Assembly (NCBI RefSeq): GCF_002179965.1
Contig: NZ_NGUQ01000007.1
Coordinates: 744,001-808,000 of the forward strand
Source: Pandoraea sp. PE-S2T-3
GTDB taxonomy: Bacteria; Pseudomonadota; Gammaproteobacteria; Burkholderiales; Burkholderiaceae
DNA: 64,000 nt
Direction: 5' to 3'
Shown here: in pieces, positions 1 to 8,114 of the stretch
Layout of the letters: every line of letters begins with the position of its first letter
Numbering within the stretch: position 1 is the stretch's first letter
Translations under genes and position numbers: made by a program
Notes under the pieces: generated by a model
The model's input: the letters and a program-made list of their open reading frames with translations, nothing else
What the model was told of the DNA's origin: nothing
Databases searched by the model: none

Positions 1-417
1 GACGGTCAACACCGTCAGTACACGTCGATTCAGGAGTGCAAGTCGGTGATCACGTCGCCGTCGGGCGGCCAGGCGTTGCTCGATCGCGGTTATTTCAACG
101 TGACGGGGCTGGCATGGTCGGGACGCGGGCGCATCAAACGCGTCGATGTGTCGACCGATGGCGGCAAGTCGTGGCGCGCGGCGCGCATCGAGTCGCCCGT
201 GCTGCCCAAGTGCCTCACCCGCTTCAACTTCGACTGGCAGTGGGATGGCTCGCCCGCGCTGCTGCAAAGCCGTGCGGTGGACGAGACGGGCTACGTGCAG
301 CCGCGTTATCGCCAGTTGCGCGATGTGCGCGGCACCAAGTCGATTTATCACAACAACGCGATCCAGACGTGGCAAGTGGCCGCCAGCGGGGAGGTGACCA
401 ATGTCCACGTCGACTAA
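1..417 (+). CDS. soxC: Sulfite dehydrogenase molybdenum subunit SoxC, C-terminal part (cut by window edge)
   Basis: The reading frame is open from base 1 and ends at TAA 415-417, leaving 138 C-terminal residues. They match the C-terminal immunoglobulin-like dimerisation domain of the sulfite oxidase family: RIKRVDVSTDGGKSW is the usual strand pair, followed by the conserved ...DETGYVQP region. SoxC binds the molybdopterin cofactor and, with cytochrome SoxD, forms the periplasmic sulfane dehydrogenase that takes six electrons from the SoxY-bound sulfane sulfur. The cofactor domain lies upstream of the window. The 3' end overlaps soxD by 17 bases, so the two subunits are likely translationally coupled. 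Confidence 0.9.
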   Translation, partial: DGQHRQYTSIQECKSVITSPSGGQALLDRGYFNVTGLAWSGRGRIKRVDVSTDGGKSWRAARIESPVLPKCLTRFNFDWQWDGSPALLQSRAVDETGYVQPRYRQLRDVRGTKSIYHNNAIQTWQVAASGEVTNVHVD

Positions 418-1624
418 ATCGTACGGTATGGCCAAGCCGAACCGGCGCGCCGTGTTGCGTCACCGGTTGCAGGCCGCTGCGGCCGCCTGCCTGTGGGCGA
501 GCGCGCTTGCCGTGGCCGGGCTGACCGTGAGCGCATGGATGAGCACCTCTGCCCATGCCGCCCCCGCGACTACCTCCGCTGCGCCTGCGATCAAGGCACC
601 CGCCGGCATCGGCCGTGACGCCACGCCCGCCGAACTGAGTGCGTGGGACATCGACGTGCGTCCCGACTTCAAGGGGCTGCCAAAGGGGCAAGGTTCAGTG
701 GCCGACGGGCAGAAGCTCTTCGACGCACGCTGCGCGTCTTGCCACGGCACGTTCGGCGAGAGCAACGAGGTGTTCAATCCCTTGGTGGGCGGCACCACGG
801 ACGACGACATCAAGACCGGTCACGTTGCGTCGCTGCGCGCGAACAACCAGCCGGTGCGCACCACGCTGATGAAGGTGAATACGGTCTCCACGATCTGGGA
901 CTACATCCGCCGCGCGATGCCCTGGAACGCGCCGCGATCACTGACGCCCGACGAAGTCTATGCGGTCACCGCTTATATTCTGAATTTGGGCGAGATCGTG
1001 CCGGCCGATTTCGTGCTGTCCGACAAGAACATCGCCGACGTGCAGCAGCGCATGCCCAACCGCAACGGCATGACGCGCGCGCACGGCATGTGGCGCGTGG
1101 GAGACAAACCGGATACCCATAACAGTGCGTGTATGCAGGATTGTCCCGGGGCTGGTATCGTGACGTCCGCACTCCCTGCGTACGCCCGCGACGCACATGG
1201 AGATCTGGCCGCGCAAAACCGTGTCATCGGACCGGTGCGCGGTGTCGATACGAAGCTGCCGCCGCTCTCAGGCACCGCCGCGCAAAATGCGTCGGTGCGC
1301 AAGATGGCGGCTCTCGCCACGCTTGGCATGGCGAGTCCGGACGCACCGGCTCAAACCGCCGCTGTGACGTCACCGGCAGCAACGCTTGCGGACAAGAACG
1401 GTTGTCTGGCCTGTCACGGCGTTACCGACAAGAAGATCGGGCCCGCCTTTTCGGAGGTCGCCACCAAGTACCATGGGCAGTCGGATGCGACTGAAAAATT
1501 GGTGGCGAAGATACGTGCCGGAGGCGCCGGTAACTGGGGCAGCATGCCAATGCCGCCGCAGTCGCAGGTTGCCGAAACCGACGTCCGTACGATGGTCGAC
1601 TGGATTCTCCGTGGTGCACAGTGA
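401..1624 (+). CDS. soxD: Diheme cytochrome c SoxD, sulfane dehydrogenase electron-transfer subunit
   Basis: The 407-residue protein has an N-terminal signal segment (about residues 20-53, ending AHA) and two class I cytochrome c domains with heme motifs CASCH (111-115) and CLACH (335-339). A Met ligand for the second heme is likely in the SMPMPPQS stretch. SoxD accepts electrons from SoxC in the periplasm and passes them to the respiratory chain. It directly follows soxC, as in sox operons of chemolithotrophic proteobacteria. The ATG at 401 lies inside soxC; an in-frame ATG at 428 is an alternative start that would shorten only the signal region. Confidence 0.92.
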   Translation: MSTSTKSYGMAKPNRRAVLRHRLQAAAAACLWASALAVAGLTVSAWMSTSAHAAPATTSAAPAIKAPAGIGRDATPAELSAWDIDVRPDFKGLPKGQGSVADGQKLFDARCASCHGTFGESNEVFNPLVGGTTDDDIKTGHVASLRANNQPVRTTLMKVNTVSTIWDYIRRAMPWNAPRSLTPDEVYAVTAYILNLGEIVPADFVLSDKNIADVQQRMPNRNGMTRAHGMWRVGDKPDTHNSACMQDCPGAGIVTSALPAYARDAHGDLAAQNRVIGPVRGVDTKLPPLSGTAAQNASVRKMAALATLGMASPDAPAQTAAVTSPAATLADKNGCLACHGVTDKKIGPAFSEVATKYHGQSDATEKLVAKIRAGGAGNWGSMPMPPQSQVAETDVRTMVDWILRGAQ

Positions 1625-1706
1625 GCGGGCAAGGTGTCCGACGGCAGCGCTTTGTTCCGCTTGCCGCCGCAGGACACCGTCCCCTACATAAATCGAAGGA
1701 GATACG

Positions 1707-2036
1707 ATGAAAAAGTTGTTGATCGCCGCCGCGATGCTGGCCGGTACCTCGCTGGCACACGCCGGTGTCGACGTTGCCGCAGCGACCAAGCTTGCTGCCG
1801 CCAACGCCTGTATGGGTTGCCACGCCGTCGACAAGAAGCTCGTGGGCCCGTCCTATCAGGACGTCGCTGCCAAGTACAAGGGCGACAAGGATGCCGTGGC
1901 CAAGCTGGTGAAGAAGGTGAAGGGTGGCGGTGCAGGCGTCTGGGGTCCGATCCCGATGCCGGCGCACCCGAACATGTCGGATGCCGACGCCAAGATCCTG
2001 GTGGATTGGGTTCTGGCAGGCGCCCCGGCGAAGTAA
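1707..2036 (+). CDS. Small periplasmic cytochrome c (c551/c552 type)
   Basis: A 109-residue protein with a cleavable signal peptide (residues 1-19, ending AHA) and a single heme motif CMGCH (35-39). The distal Met ligand is probably in IPMPAHPNMSD. Size and layout match short class I cytochromes c551/c552. A strong ribosome binding site (GAAGGAG) precedes the ATG. It lies between soxD and soxY, so its likely role is to carry electrons from SoxCD and/or SoxAX to a terminal oxidase. It resembles the C-terminal domain of SoxD, including the KLVKKVKGGGAG-like stretch, which suggests descent from a duplicated SoxD domain. Confidence 0.88.
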   Translation: MKKLLIAAAMLAGTSLAHAGVDVAAATKLAAANACMGCHAVDKKLVGPSYQDVAAKYKGDKDAVAKLVKKVKGGGAGVWGPIPMPAHPNMSDADAKILVDWVLAGAPAK

Positions 2037-2156
2037 GTCCGGGGCAGGGGGCTCAGGCGGCACGCCTCGTTCGCGAGGGGGCCGGATGAGCGAACGGCGG
2101 CCGGTGCGTTCAGGATGTTTCGCATCGGCGGCCTTCAGAGAAGGAAACACACGAAG

Positions 2157-2624
2157 ATGAACCAACAGCGACGCGACATGCTGCGGTTTTCCGCGGTAAT
2201 GGGACTGGCGGTGGCCGCCGGGCTGATCAAGCCCGAAGAGGCACGCGCGGCCGAAGCGCAGTGGAACAAGGCGGCGTTTGCGACCAAGAGCGTGGCCGAT
2301 ACGGTCAAGGCACTGGGTGGCACGAGCGCTAGCCCGAGCGATCTGGTCGTGCTCACCGCACCCGACATTGCCGAGAACGGTGCAGTCGTGCCGGTGGCGG
2401 TTACGAGCAAGGCACCGAACACGCAATCGATCGCGATTCTGATCGAGAAGAATCCGAACACCCTCGCGGCGTCGTTCGACATTCCCGATGGCACCGACCC
2501 GTCGGTGACCACGCGCGTCAAGATGGGCCAGACCTCGAAGGTCTACGCGCTCGTCAAGGCGGACAACAAGTACCTCGTGGCCGAGAAGGAAATCAAGGTC
2601 ACGCTGGGCGGCTGCGGCGGTTAA
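2157..2624 (+). CDS. soxY: Sulfur carrier protein SoxY
   Basis: A 155-residue protein ending in the SoxY signature GGCGG; Cys153 sits on the flexible C-terminal arm that carries sulfur intermediates covalently. The N-terminus RRDMLRFSAVMG followed by a hydrophobic run looks like a Tat export signal, as known for SoxY, which is exported together with SoxZ. The frame is open from 2115, but the ATG at 2157 is preceded by GAAGGA and gives the proper signal peptide, so I use it. soxZ follows 30 bases downstream. Confidence 0.93.
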   Translation: MNQQRRDMLRFSAVMGLAVAAGLIKPEEARAAEAQWNKAAFATKSVADTVKALGGTSASPSDLVVLTAPDIAENGAVVPVAVTSKAPNTQSIAILIEKNPNTLAASFDIPDGTDPSVTTRVKMGQTSKVYALVKADNKYLVAEKEIKVTLGGCGG

Positions 2625-2654
2625 GCGCGCGAAGAGAATAACGAGGAGCCACAC

Positions 2655-2966
2655 ATGGGTAATCCGATGCGCATTCGCGCAACCGAGGCCGGCGGAGTCG
2701 TCGAGGTCAAGGTGCTGATGAGCCACATCATGGAAACCGGCCAGCGCAAAGACGCTTCCGGTAATATCGTGCCGGCACACTTCATCCAGACGGTGACGGT
2801 GGCCTGCAACGGCAAGACCGTGCTGACGGCGGAATGGGGTCCGGCGGTGTCGAAGGATCCGTTCCTGTCGTTCAAGTTCAAGGGCGCCAAGAAGGGTGAC
2901 AAGGTCACGGTCACGTGGGTCGACAACAAGGGCGACACACGTACCGACGAGACGGCAGTCGCCTGA
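2655..2966 (+). CDS. soxZ: Sulfur compound-chelating protein SoxZ
   Basis: A 103-residue protein without a signal peptide, as expected because SoxZ leaves the cytoplasm in complex with SoxY. The start MRIRATEAGGVVEVKVLMSH and the end ...VTVTWVDNKGDTRTDE match the immunoglobulin-like SoxZ fold. SoxYZ is the carrier that moves between SoxAX, SoxB and SoxCD. An AACGAGGAG ribosome binding site precedes the ATG. The order soxYZ then soxAX is standard. Confidence 0.93.
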   Translation: MGNPMRIRATEAGGVVEVKVLMSHIMETGQRKDASGNIVPAHFIQTVTVACNGKTVLTAEWGPAVSKDPFLSFKFKGAKKGDKVTVTWVDNKGDTRTDETAVA

Positions 2967-3103
2967 CACGCCTTAAGCACGACTCAAGCACGACTCAACT
3001 ACGAGTCGTCGCCGTGCAGGAATCAAGCGCCGGGAAGTGCGCGGTGGCGCTCGCGGGGAGTCTCCTCGCGATGCGCCGAACAACCCACACAGAGGAGAGT
3101 CAG

Positions 3104-3967
3104 ATGCTTGATGCGCAAGATAGCGCACGGGTGAGCACCCCGCGACACAAAACATGGCTGCGTCGGACAGTGCTCGGCGGTATGTTCGCCATCGCGGGTG
3201 TCAGCGCCCCCGCATTTGCCGCCGGTCAATCGACCGCCGACGCGATCGCGCAATATCGCGAGATGCTCGCCGACGGCAATCCGGCCGAACTGATCGAGAT
3301 GCGCGGCGAAGAGCTCTGGAAAACGCCGCGTGGCCCGAACAACGTCTCGCTCGCGCAATGCGATCTCGGCCTCGGTGCCGGTGTCGTGAAAGACGCCTAC
3401 GCACAACTGCCCCGCTATTTCCCCGATGCAAAACGCGTGCTCGACGCCGAGTCGCGCATCGTCGAATGCATGGTGAATCTGCAAGGCTTCAAGCGGGCCG
3501 ACGTCATCAAGCAGCCGTTCTCGAAGGAAGGGCAGGACCCGACCGATCTCGAGTCGCTGACCGCCTATGTGGCGGGCCAGTCGCGCGGCGCCGTCATCCA
3601 TGTGCCGCAGGCGCACAAGGAAGAGAAGGATGCCTACGCGCGCGGCCAGAAGATTTTCTATTACCGTGCCGGTCCGTACGACTTCTCGTGCGCGTCGTGC
3701 CACGGGTCTGACGACAAGCGCATCCGCTTGCAGGATCTGCCGAATCTGACCAAGCCCGCCGCCGCCCGTCAGGCGTTCGCGACGTGGCCGGGCTATCGTG
3801 TCTCGCAAGGCGCACTGCGCACGATTCAGTGGCGCATGTACGACTGCTTCCGTCAGCAGCGCATGCCTGAGCTCAATTACGGCTCGCAGGCGTCGATCGA
3901 TCTGATTACCTTCCTCGGTGTGATGGCCAACGGCGGCAAGATGGACGCCCCCGGCCTGAAGCGCTGA
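3104..3967 (+). CDS. soxA: L-cysteine S-thiosulfotransferase subunit SoxA (monoheme type)
   Basis: SoxA, with SoxX, couples thiosulfate oxidatively to the SoxY cysteine. I start at ATG 3104, preceded by AGAGGAGAG; longer in-frame starts lack a ribosome binding site. The 287-residue protein has a signal peptide (to about residue 40, ending AFAA), one heme motif CASCH (196-200), and the active-site cysteine Cys248 in DCFRQQRMP, which carries a persulfide in characterised SoxA proteins. The N-terminal half has isolated Cys86 and Cys122 instead of a first CxxCH. This matches the monoheme SoxA class, in which these two form a disulfide. Confidence 0.92.
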   Translation: MLDAQDSARVSTPRHKTWLRRTVLGGMFAIAGVSAPAFAAGQSTADAIAQYREMLADGNPAELIEMRGEELWKTPRGPNNVSLAQCDLGLGAGVVKDAYAQLPRYFPDAKRVLDAESRIVECMVNLQGFKRADVIKQPFSKEGQDPTDLESLTAYVAGQSRGAVIHVPQAHKEEKDAYARGQKIFYYRAGPYDFSCASCHGSDDKRIRLQDLPNLTKPAAARQAFATWPGYRVSQGALRTIQWRMYDCFRQQRMPELNYGSQASIDLITFLGVMANGGKMDAPGLKR

Positions 3968-3986
3968 CCGATCACGAGGCACACCC

Positions 3987-4637
3987 ATGAAATCATTCGC
4001 ATTGCGCACGGCGACCGCCGTGCTGGGCGCGGCCGGGGCACTCGTCATCGGCGCGGCATTTGCACAGGGCGAGGGCACGAAGCTCGTGACCGGCTCGACC
4101 GATGCTGCTGTCGTGCAGGAGTTGCGCGACTCGTTCCGTGCGTCGGGCATCGCACAACTCGACCGTATCGATCAGAGCGAATTGCAGAAGCTGTGCACGC
4201 AATACGCGACGAAGCCGATGCCGGCCAAGATTGCCGAGCGTTTGCAGAAGGCCGAGTTGGCCGCCGTCAAGGCACCGGCTGACGGCAAGTATCTGGGCGA
4301 CTGGAAAGAGGGCGAGAAGGTGGCCCAGAACGGTCGCGGCATGCAGTTCACCGACAAGGCCGACACGGTCAACGGCGGCAACTGCTACGCGTGTCACCAG
4401 TTGACCAAGACCGAGATCTCGTTCGGCAACATCGGTCCGTCGTTGTACAACTACGGCAAGCTGCGCGGCGATTCGCCCGAAGTCGTGAAGTACACGTGGG
4501 CCAAGGTCTATGACTCGCACAGCTACATGGCGTGCTCGAACATGCCGCGTTTCGGTGCAGCGGGCATCCTGACCGAACAGCAGTTGAAAGACGTGATGGC
4601 GCTGTTGCTCGACCCGGCCTCGCCGGTCAATCAGTAA
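3987..4637 (+). CDS. soxX: Cytochrome c SoxX, partner of SoxA
   Basis: A 216-residue periplasmic cytochrome with a signal peptide (1-27, ending AFAQ), one heme motif CYACH (133-137) and a likely Met ligand in CSNMPRFG near the C-terminus. The N-terminal extension before the heme domain is longer than in the smallest SoxX proteins. SoxX takes the electrons released when SoxA joins thiosulfate to SoxY. It starts 19 bases after soxA with ATCACGAGG upstream. Confidence 0.92.
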   Translation: MKSFALRTATAVLGAAGALVIGAAFAQGEGTKLVTGSTDAAVVQELRDSFRASGIAQLDRIDQSELQKLCTQYATKPMPAKIAERLQKAELAAVKAPADGKYLGDWKEGEKVAQNGRGMQFTDKADTVNGGNCYACHQLTKTEISFGNIGPSLYNYGKLRGDSPEVVKYTWAKVYDSHSYMACSNMPRFGAAGILTEQQLKDVMALLLDPASPVNQ

Positions 4638-4706
4638 GTCGTCTGCCGTACCGGCCGGCTGCCTGCGTGAAGACGACAGGTGACCGGCTGGCTTCCGGAG
4701 TTCCTC

Positions 4707-5237
4707 ATGACATCCCTGTTTCGTTCGATTCGAACCGCCTGCGACAACGCCGCGCGGCGGGCGGCGCTCGCCATGTTCGGCGCTGCCATCATGGCTTTCG
4801 GCATGCCCGCGCAAGCGGTGGAGGTGGGCGACACGGTCACGCTGCCGTCGCTGGTGACCTTTGACGGCAAGACGTTGCCGGCCGAATCGTTCAAGGGCCG
4901 CACGGTGATCGTCGAGTACTGGGCGTCGTGGTGCCCGTTCTGTGCGCAGCAGAATCCGCATCTTCAGAAGCTGTACGAGGCCACGCGCGGGAAGCCGATC
5001 CAGATCGTCACGCTGTCGATCGACAAGAAGCCGTCCGAGGCGATCGACTATCTCAAGGCGCATCGCTACACGTTCCCGGCCGGCATGGATAACGAGGCGT
5101 GGCAGGCGGCGCTCGGCAAGCGGCGCGGGTTGCCGGAGCTTTACGTGATTGGCCGCGACGGCAAAGTGCTGCGCAAGGAAGTCGGCGAGATGTTCGGCGA
5201 GGATGTGGCGGCGCTGGCGGATTACGCAGGCAAGTGA
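4707..5237 (+). CDS. Periplasmic TlpA-like thioredoxin (SoxW-like)
   Basis: A 176-residue protein with a signal peptide (about 15-37, ending AQA) and a TlpA/ResA-type thioredoxin fold with active site WASWCPFC (CxxC at 76-79). Sox operons often encode such a thioredoxin (SoxW or SoxS), which keeps Sox cysteines, above all SoxY, reduced. That role is inferred from location. A GTG at 4680 opens the same frame, but the ATG at 4707 has CCGGAG six bases upstream and yields a normal signal peptide. Confidence 0.85.
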   Translation: MTSLFRSIRTACDNAARRAALAMFGAAIMAFGMPAQAVEVGDTVTLPSLVTFDGKTLPAESFKGRTVIVEYWASWCPFCAQQNPHLQKLYEATRGKPIQIVTLSIDKKPSEAIDYLKAHRYTFPAGMDNEAWQAALGKRRGLPELYVIGRDGKVLRKEVGEMFGEDVAALADYAGK

Positions 5238-5315
5238 CGTCGGCGCGAGGCGCTGGCGGTTACCGACGAATGACAAAGAAAGCGTGCCATCAGAGGCGCG
5301 TGCCAGGGAGACGAA

Positions 5316-7025
5316 ATGGATCGACGCGAGTTCATGCAGGTATTGGCGGTGGCAGCGGCCGGCGGGATGGCACTGTCGCATCACGAGACGGCGGCGGCCA
5401 AGGCGGCGGCGACGTTTTACGATCTGCCGAAATTCGGCAACGTGCACTTTCTGCACTTCACCGATTGCCATGCGCAGTTGCTGCCGATCTACTTCCGTGA
5501 GCCGAGCGTCAATCTGGGCATCGGCGCGCAGGCAAACCGCGCGCCGCACCTGGTCGGCGACGCGTTCCTGAAGGCCTACGGGCTGCGTCCGGGCACCCCC
5601 GACGCTTCCGCGTTCACCTATCTTGACTTCGCGGCGGCGTCGCGCACCTACGGCAAGGTGGGCGGTTTTGCGCATCTGGCCACGCTGGTCAAGCGCATGA
5701 AGGCGTCGCGCCCGGGCGCCTTGCTGCTCGATGGCGGCGACACGTGGCAGGGATCGGGTACGGCCATGTGGACCAAGGGGCAGGACATGGTCGACGCCAC
5801 GCTCGCGTTGGGTGTCGATGTGATGACCGCGCACTGGGAGTTCACTTACGGCGCCGAGCGGGTGAAGTCGGTGGTCGAAGAGCAGCTCAAGGGCAAGATC
5901 GATTTTGTCGCCCAGAACGTGCAGACCAACGACTTCGGCGATCCGGTCTTTGCGCCGTATACGATGAAGTCGATGAACGGCGTGCCGGTGGCGATTATCG
6001 GGCAGGCGTTCCCGTACACCCCGATTGCCAACCCGCGCTATCTGGTGCCCGACTGGACTTTCGGCATTCAGGAAGAGCGTTTGCAGTCGATGGTCGACGA
6101 GGTGCGCGGCAAGGGGGCGCAGGTCGTGGTGGTGCTCTCGCACAACGGCATGGACGTCGACCTGAAACTGGCGTCGCGCGTGCGCGGCATCGATGCGATT
6201 CTGGGCGGGCACACCCATGACGGCGTGCCCAAGCCGGTGATTGTCGAGAACGCGGGCGGCAAGACGCTCGTGACCAATGCGGGCTCGAACGGCAAGTTCC
6301 TCGCGGTGCTCGACTTCGACGTCAAGGGCGGCAAGCCGGTCGACTTCCGCTACAAGCTGTTGCCGGTCTTTGCGAACCTGTTGCCGGCCGACGCGCCAAT
6401 GCAGGCGCTGATCGAGCGTGTGCGTGCGCCGTTCGCCGCGAAACTGGCCGAACCGTTGGCCGTGACGGAGGGCGTGTTGTACCGGCGCGGGAATTTCAAC
6501 GGCACCTTCGACCAGTTGCTGCTGGACGCCGTCATGGCCGAGAAGGATGCCGAAATCGGCTTCTCGCCGGGCTTCCGTTGGGGCACGTCGCTCTTGCCAG
6601 GGCAGGCGATCACGATGGAGCAACTGCTCGATCAGACGGCCATTACCTATCCGTATACGACGCTCACGCCGATGACAGGCGAGACGATCAAGACGGTGCT
6701 CGAAGACGTGGCCGACAACCTGTTCAACCCGGACCCGTACTACCAGCAGGGCGGCGACATGGTGCGGGTGGGCGGTATGGACTACACGATCGACCCGATG
6801 GCACCGATGGGCCAGCGCATCACGGACATGCGCCTGAACGGCAAGCCCATCGATGCAGGCAAGACGTACAAGGTGGCCGGCTGGGCGCCGGTAGCCGAAG
6901 GCGCTCAGGGCGAACCGGTATGGGACGTCGTGGCGCGCTACTTGCGAGCCCAGAAGACCATTGTGGCAAAGGCGCCGAAAGTGCCGGTGATCAAGGGCAT
7001 GAAGGGGAATCAGGGGGCGGCCTGA
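5316..7025 (+). CDS. soxB: Thiosulfohydrolase SoxB
   Basis: A 569-residue member of the 5'-nucleotidase/metallophosphatase superfamily that hydrolyses the terminal sulfone from SoxY-bound thiosulfonate, releasing sulfate. It has a Tat-type start (DRREFMQVLAVAAAGG). Dimanganese ligand motifs are visible: FTDCH (Asp50, His52), DGGDTWQGSG, SHNGMD and GGHTHDG, followed by the C-terminal nucleotidase domain. An AGGGAGA ribosome binding site precedes the ATG. It is the last sox gene before the tRNA, so the operon appears to end here. Confidence 0.94.
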   Translation: MDRREFMQVLAVAAAGGMALSHHETAAAKAAATFYDLPKFGNVHFLHFTDCHAQLLPIYFREPSVNLGIGAQANRAPHLVGDAFLKAYGLRPGTPDASAFTYLDFAAASRTYGKVGGFAHLATLVKRMKASRPGALLLDGGDTWQGSGTAMWTKGQDMVDATLALGVDVMTAHWEFTYGAERVKSVVEEQLKGKIDFVAQNVQTNDFGDPVFAPYTMKSMNGVPVAIIGQAFPYTPIANPRYLVPDWTFGIQEERLQSMVDEVRGKGAQVVVVLSHNGMDVDLKLASRVRGIDAILGGHTHDGVPKPVIVENAGGKTLVTNAGSNGKFLAVLDFDVKGGKPVDFRYKLLPVFANLLPADAPMQALIERVRAPFAAKLAEPLAVTEGVLYRRGNFNGTFDQLLLDAVMAEKDAEIGFSPGFRWGTSLLPGQAITMEQLLDQTAITYPYTTLTPMTGETIKTVLEDVADNLFNPDPYYQQGGDMVRVGGMDYTIDPMAPMGQRITDMRLNGKPIDAGKTYKVAGWAPVAEGAQGEPVWDVVARYLRAQKTIVAKAPKVPVIKGMKGNQGAA

Positions 7026-7034
7026 GGCCTTTTT
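7019..7034 (+). terminator. Weak candidate terminator at the end of the sox operon
   Basis: GGCC-TGA-GGCC followed by TTTTT spans the soxB stop codon. The stem is only four or five base pairs, so termination here is uncertain. Confidence 0.3.
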
Positions 7035-7127
7035 GCTTTTTGCCACAAGGGTTTGCGGCTAATCCCGAGCAAATTTGTCGGGCGCTGGCCGGGCTGAAAA
7101 AAACCCGCTATGATCGTTGCTTCAAGT

Positions 7128-7203
<76 letters not shown>

Positions 7204-7748
7204 ACGTCTAGAGGTAACGCCTCGATCAGAGGCTCTCGCTGTGATTTCCTCACGCCCGATGGCGTGGCACGAGATCGTGGTCCAACCGGTTGCCGGTCGG
7301 CGTCATTGTTTTCGGCACAACAAAATCTAAGATATCGCCGAAAGCACGCCTTAAAAACGTCGGTCGTCGGAGAGAGGCATTTCCCATTGATTTTCGGAAT
7401 CGCACGCGTGATACCATCTCGCGCTTTGGGAAACCTGCGTCAACGTGCTGACAATTGCCGCATCCCGATGCCGCCGGACTCCGGTCCTGACTTCGTCGCT
7501 CGTCTGGTGAATTTTCGAGCGAATCGGCACCGGATTCGGCCGGTTAAGCGTGAACGAGGGGCAAGTCAAGCGAGCAGTTGCGCCGCGTTCACACCCTGAG
7601 TTCGGTGGATACGTAACAAGTGGCTGCATTCGTAACCGACTGTTAGAATTGTTCGATTTCGCACAAATCTGGGCTACTGTAGCCAATTAACACGAAAAAT
7701 TGACGGATAGCTACGTTGATTTCAATTCTCTGACGTGGTGTTAATTCA
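7204..7748. other. Intergenic region upstream of the polysaccharide cluster
   Basis: This 545-base stretch is lower in GC than its surroundings and holds no convincing gene; the frames open here lack ribosome binding sites and family features. A short dyad GGCTA-CTG-TAGCC lies at 7672-7684 and a TTGACG hexamer at 7700-7705 about 45 bases before the regulator gene. They are the most likely promoter/operator elements, but I cannot place a good -10 box. Confidence 0.4.
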
Positions 7749-8114
7749 ATGACAAGCCGCCGGACATTGCTTCAGCAGGATATTGATTTTCGGGTGCTCC
7801 GTATATTGCAGGAAACGCCGGACACCACTCAGCGGGAAATAGCCAAAAAACTTGGAGTGAGCGTTAGTGGTTTGAATTACTGTTTAAAGGCTTTGATCGA
7901 AAAAGGATGGGTCAAAGTACAGAATTTCAGTGAATCAAAAAACAAATTTGGCTATGTCTACATGCTGACGCCACGGGGCATTGCGCAGAAAACAGCTCTT
8001 ACGAGCGAATTCCTCATTCGAAAGATGCGGGAATATGAAGCACTGCGACTCGAAATTGAATCGTTGCGACTCGAAATTGTTAATCAACAAGGCGAAAGAC
8101 CGTGGAATACATGA
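7749..8114 (+). CDS. EPS-associated MarR-type winged-helix regulator
   Basis: A 121-residue DNA-binding protein. The winged helix spans about residues 15-80, with the helix-turn-helix TQREIAKKLGVSVSGLNYCL and wing VKVQNFSESKNKFGYVYML. A C-terminal coiled coil (MREYEALRLEIESLRLEI) likely dimerises it. This architecture is that of the small MarR-like regulators that head exopolysaccharide/O-antigen clusters. It is the first gene here and overlaps manC by 13 bases, so it probably controls its own operon. The coiled coil contains a perfect 15-base direct repeat (8044-8058 and 8065-8079) encoding two heptads. It is AT-richer than later genes. Confidence 0.85.
   Translation: MTSRRTLLQQDIDFRVLRILQETPDTTQREIAKKLGVSVSGLNYCLKALIEKGWVKVQNFSESKNKFGYVYMLTPRGIAQKTALTSEFLIRKMREYEALRLEIESLRLEIVNQQGERPWNT

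Noticed and set aside
3993-7046. A very long minus-strand open frame (about 1017 codons) opposite soxX-soxB
   Set aside because: It is the antisense of strongly supported sox genes, its product is His/Arg-rich with no domain, and it arises from the third-position GC bias.
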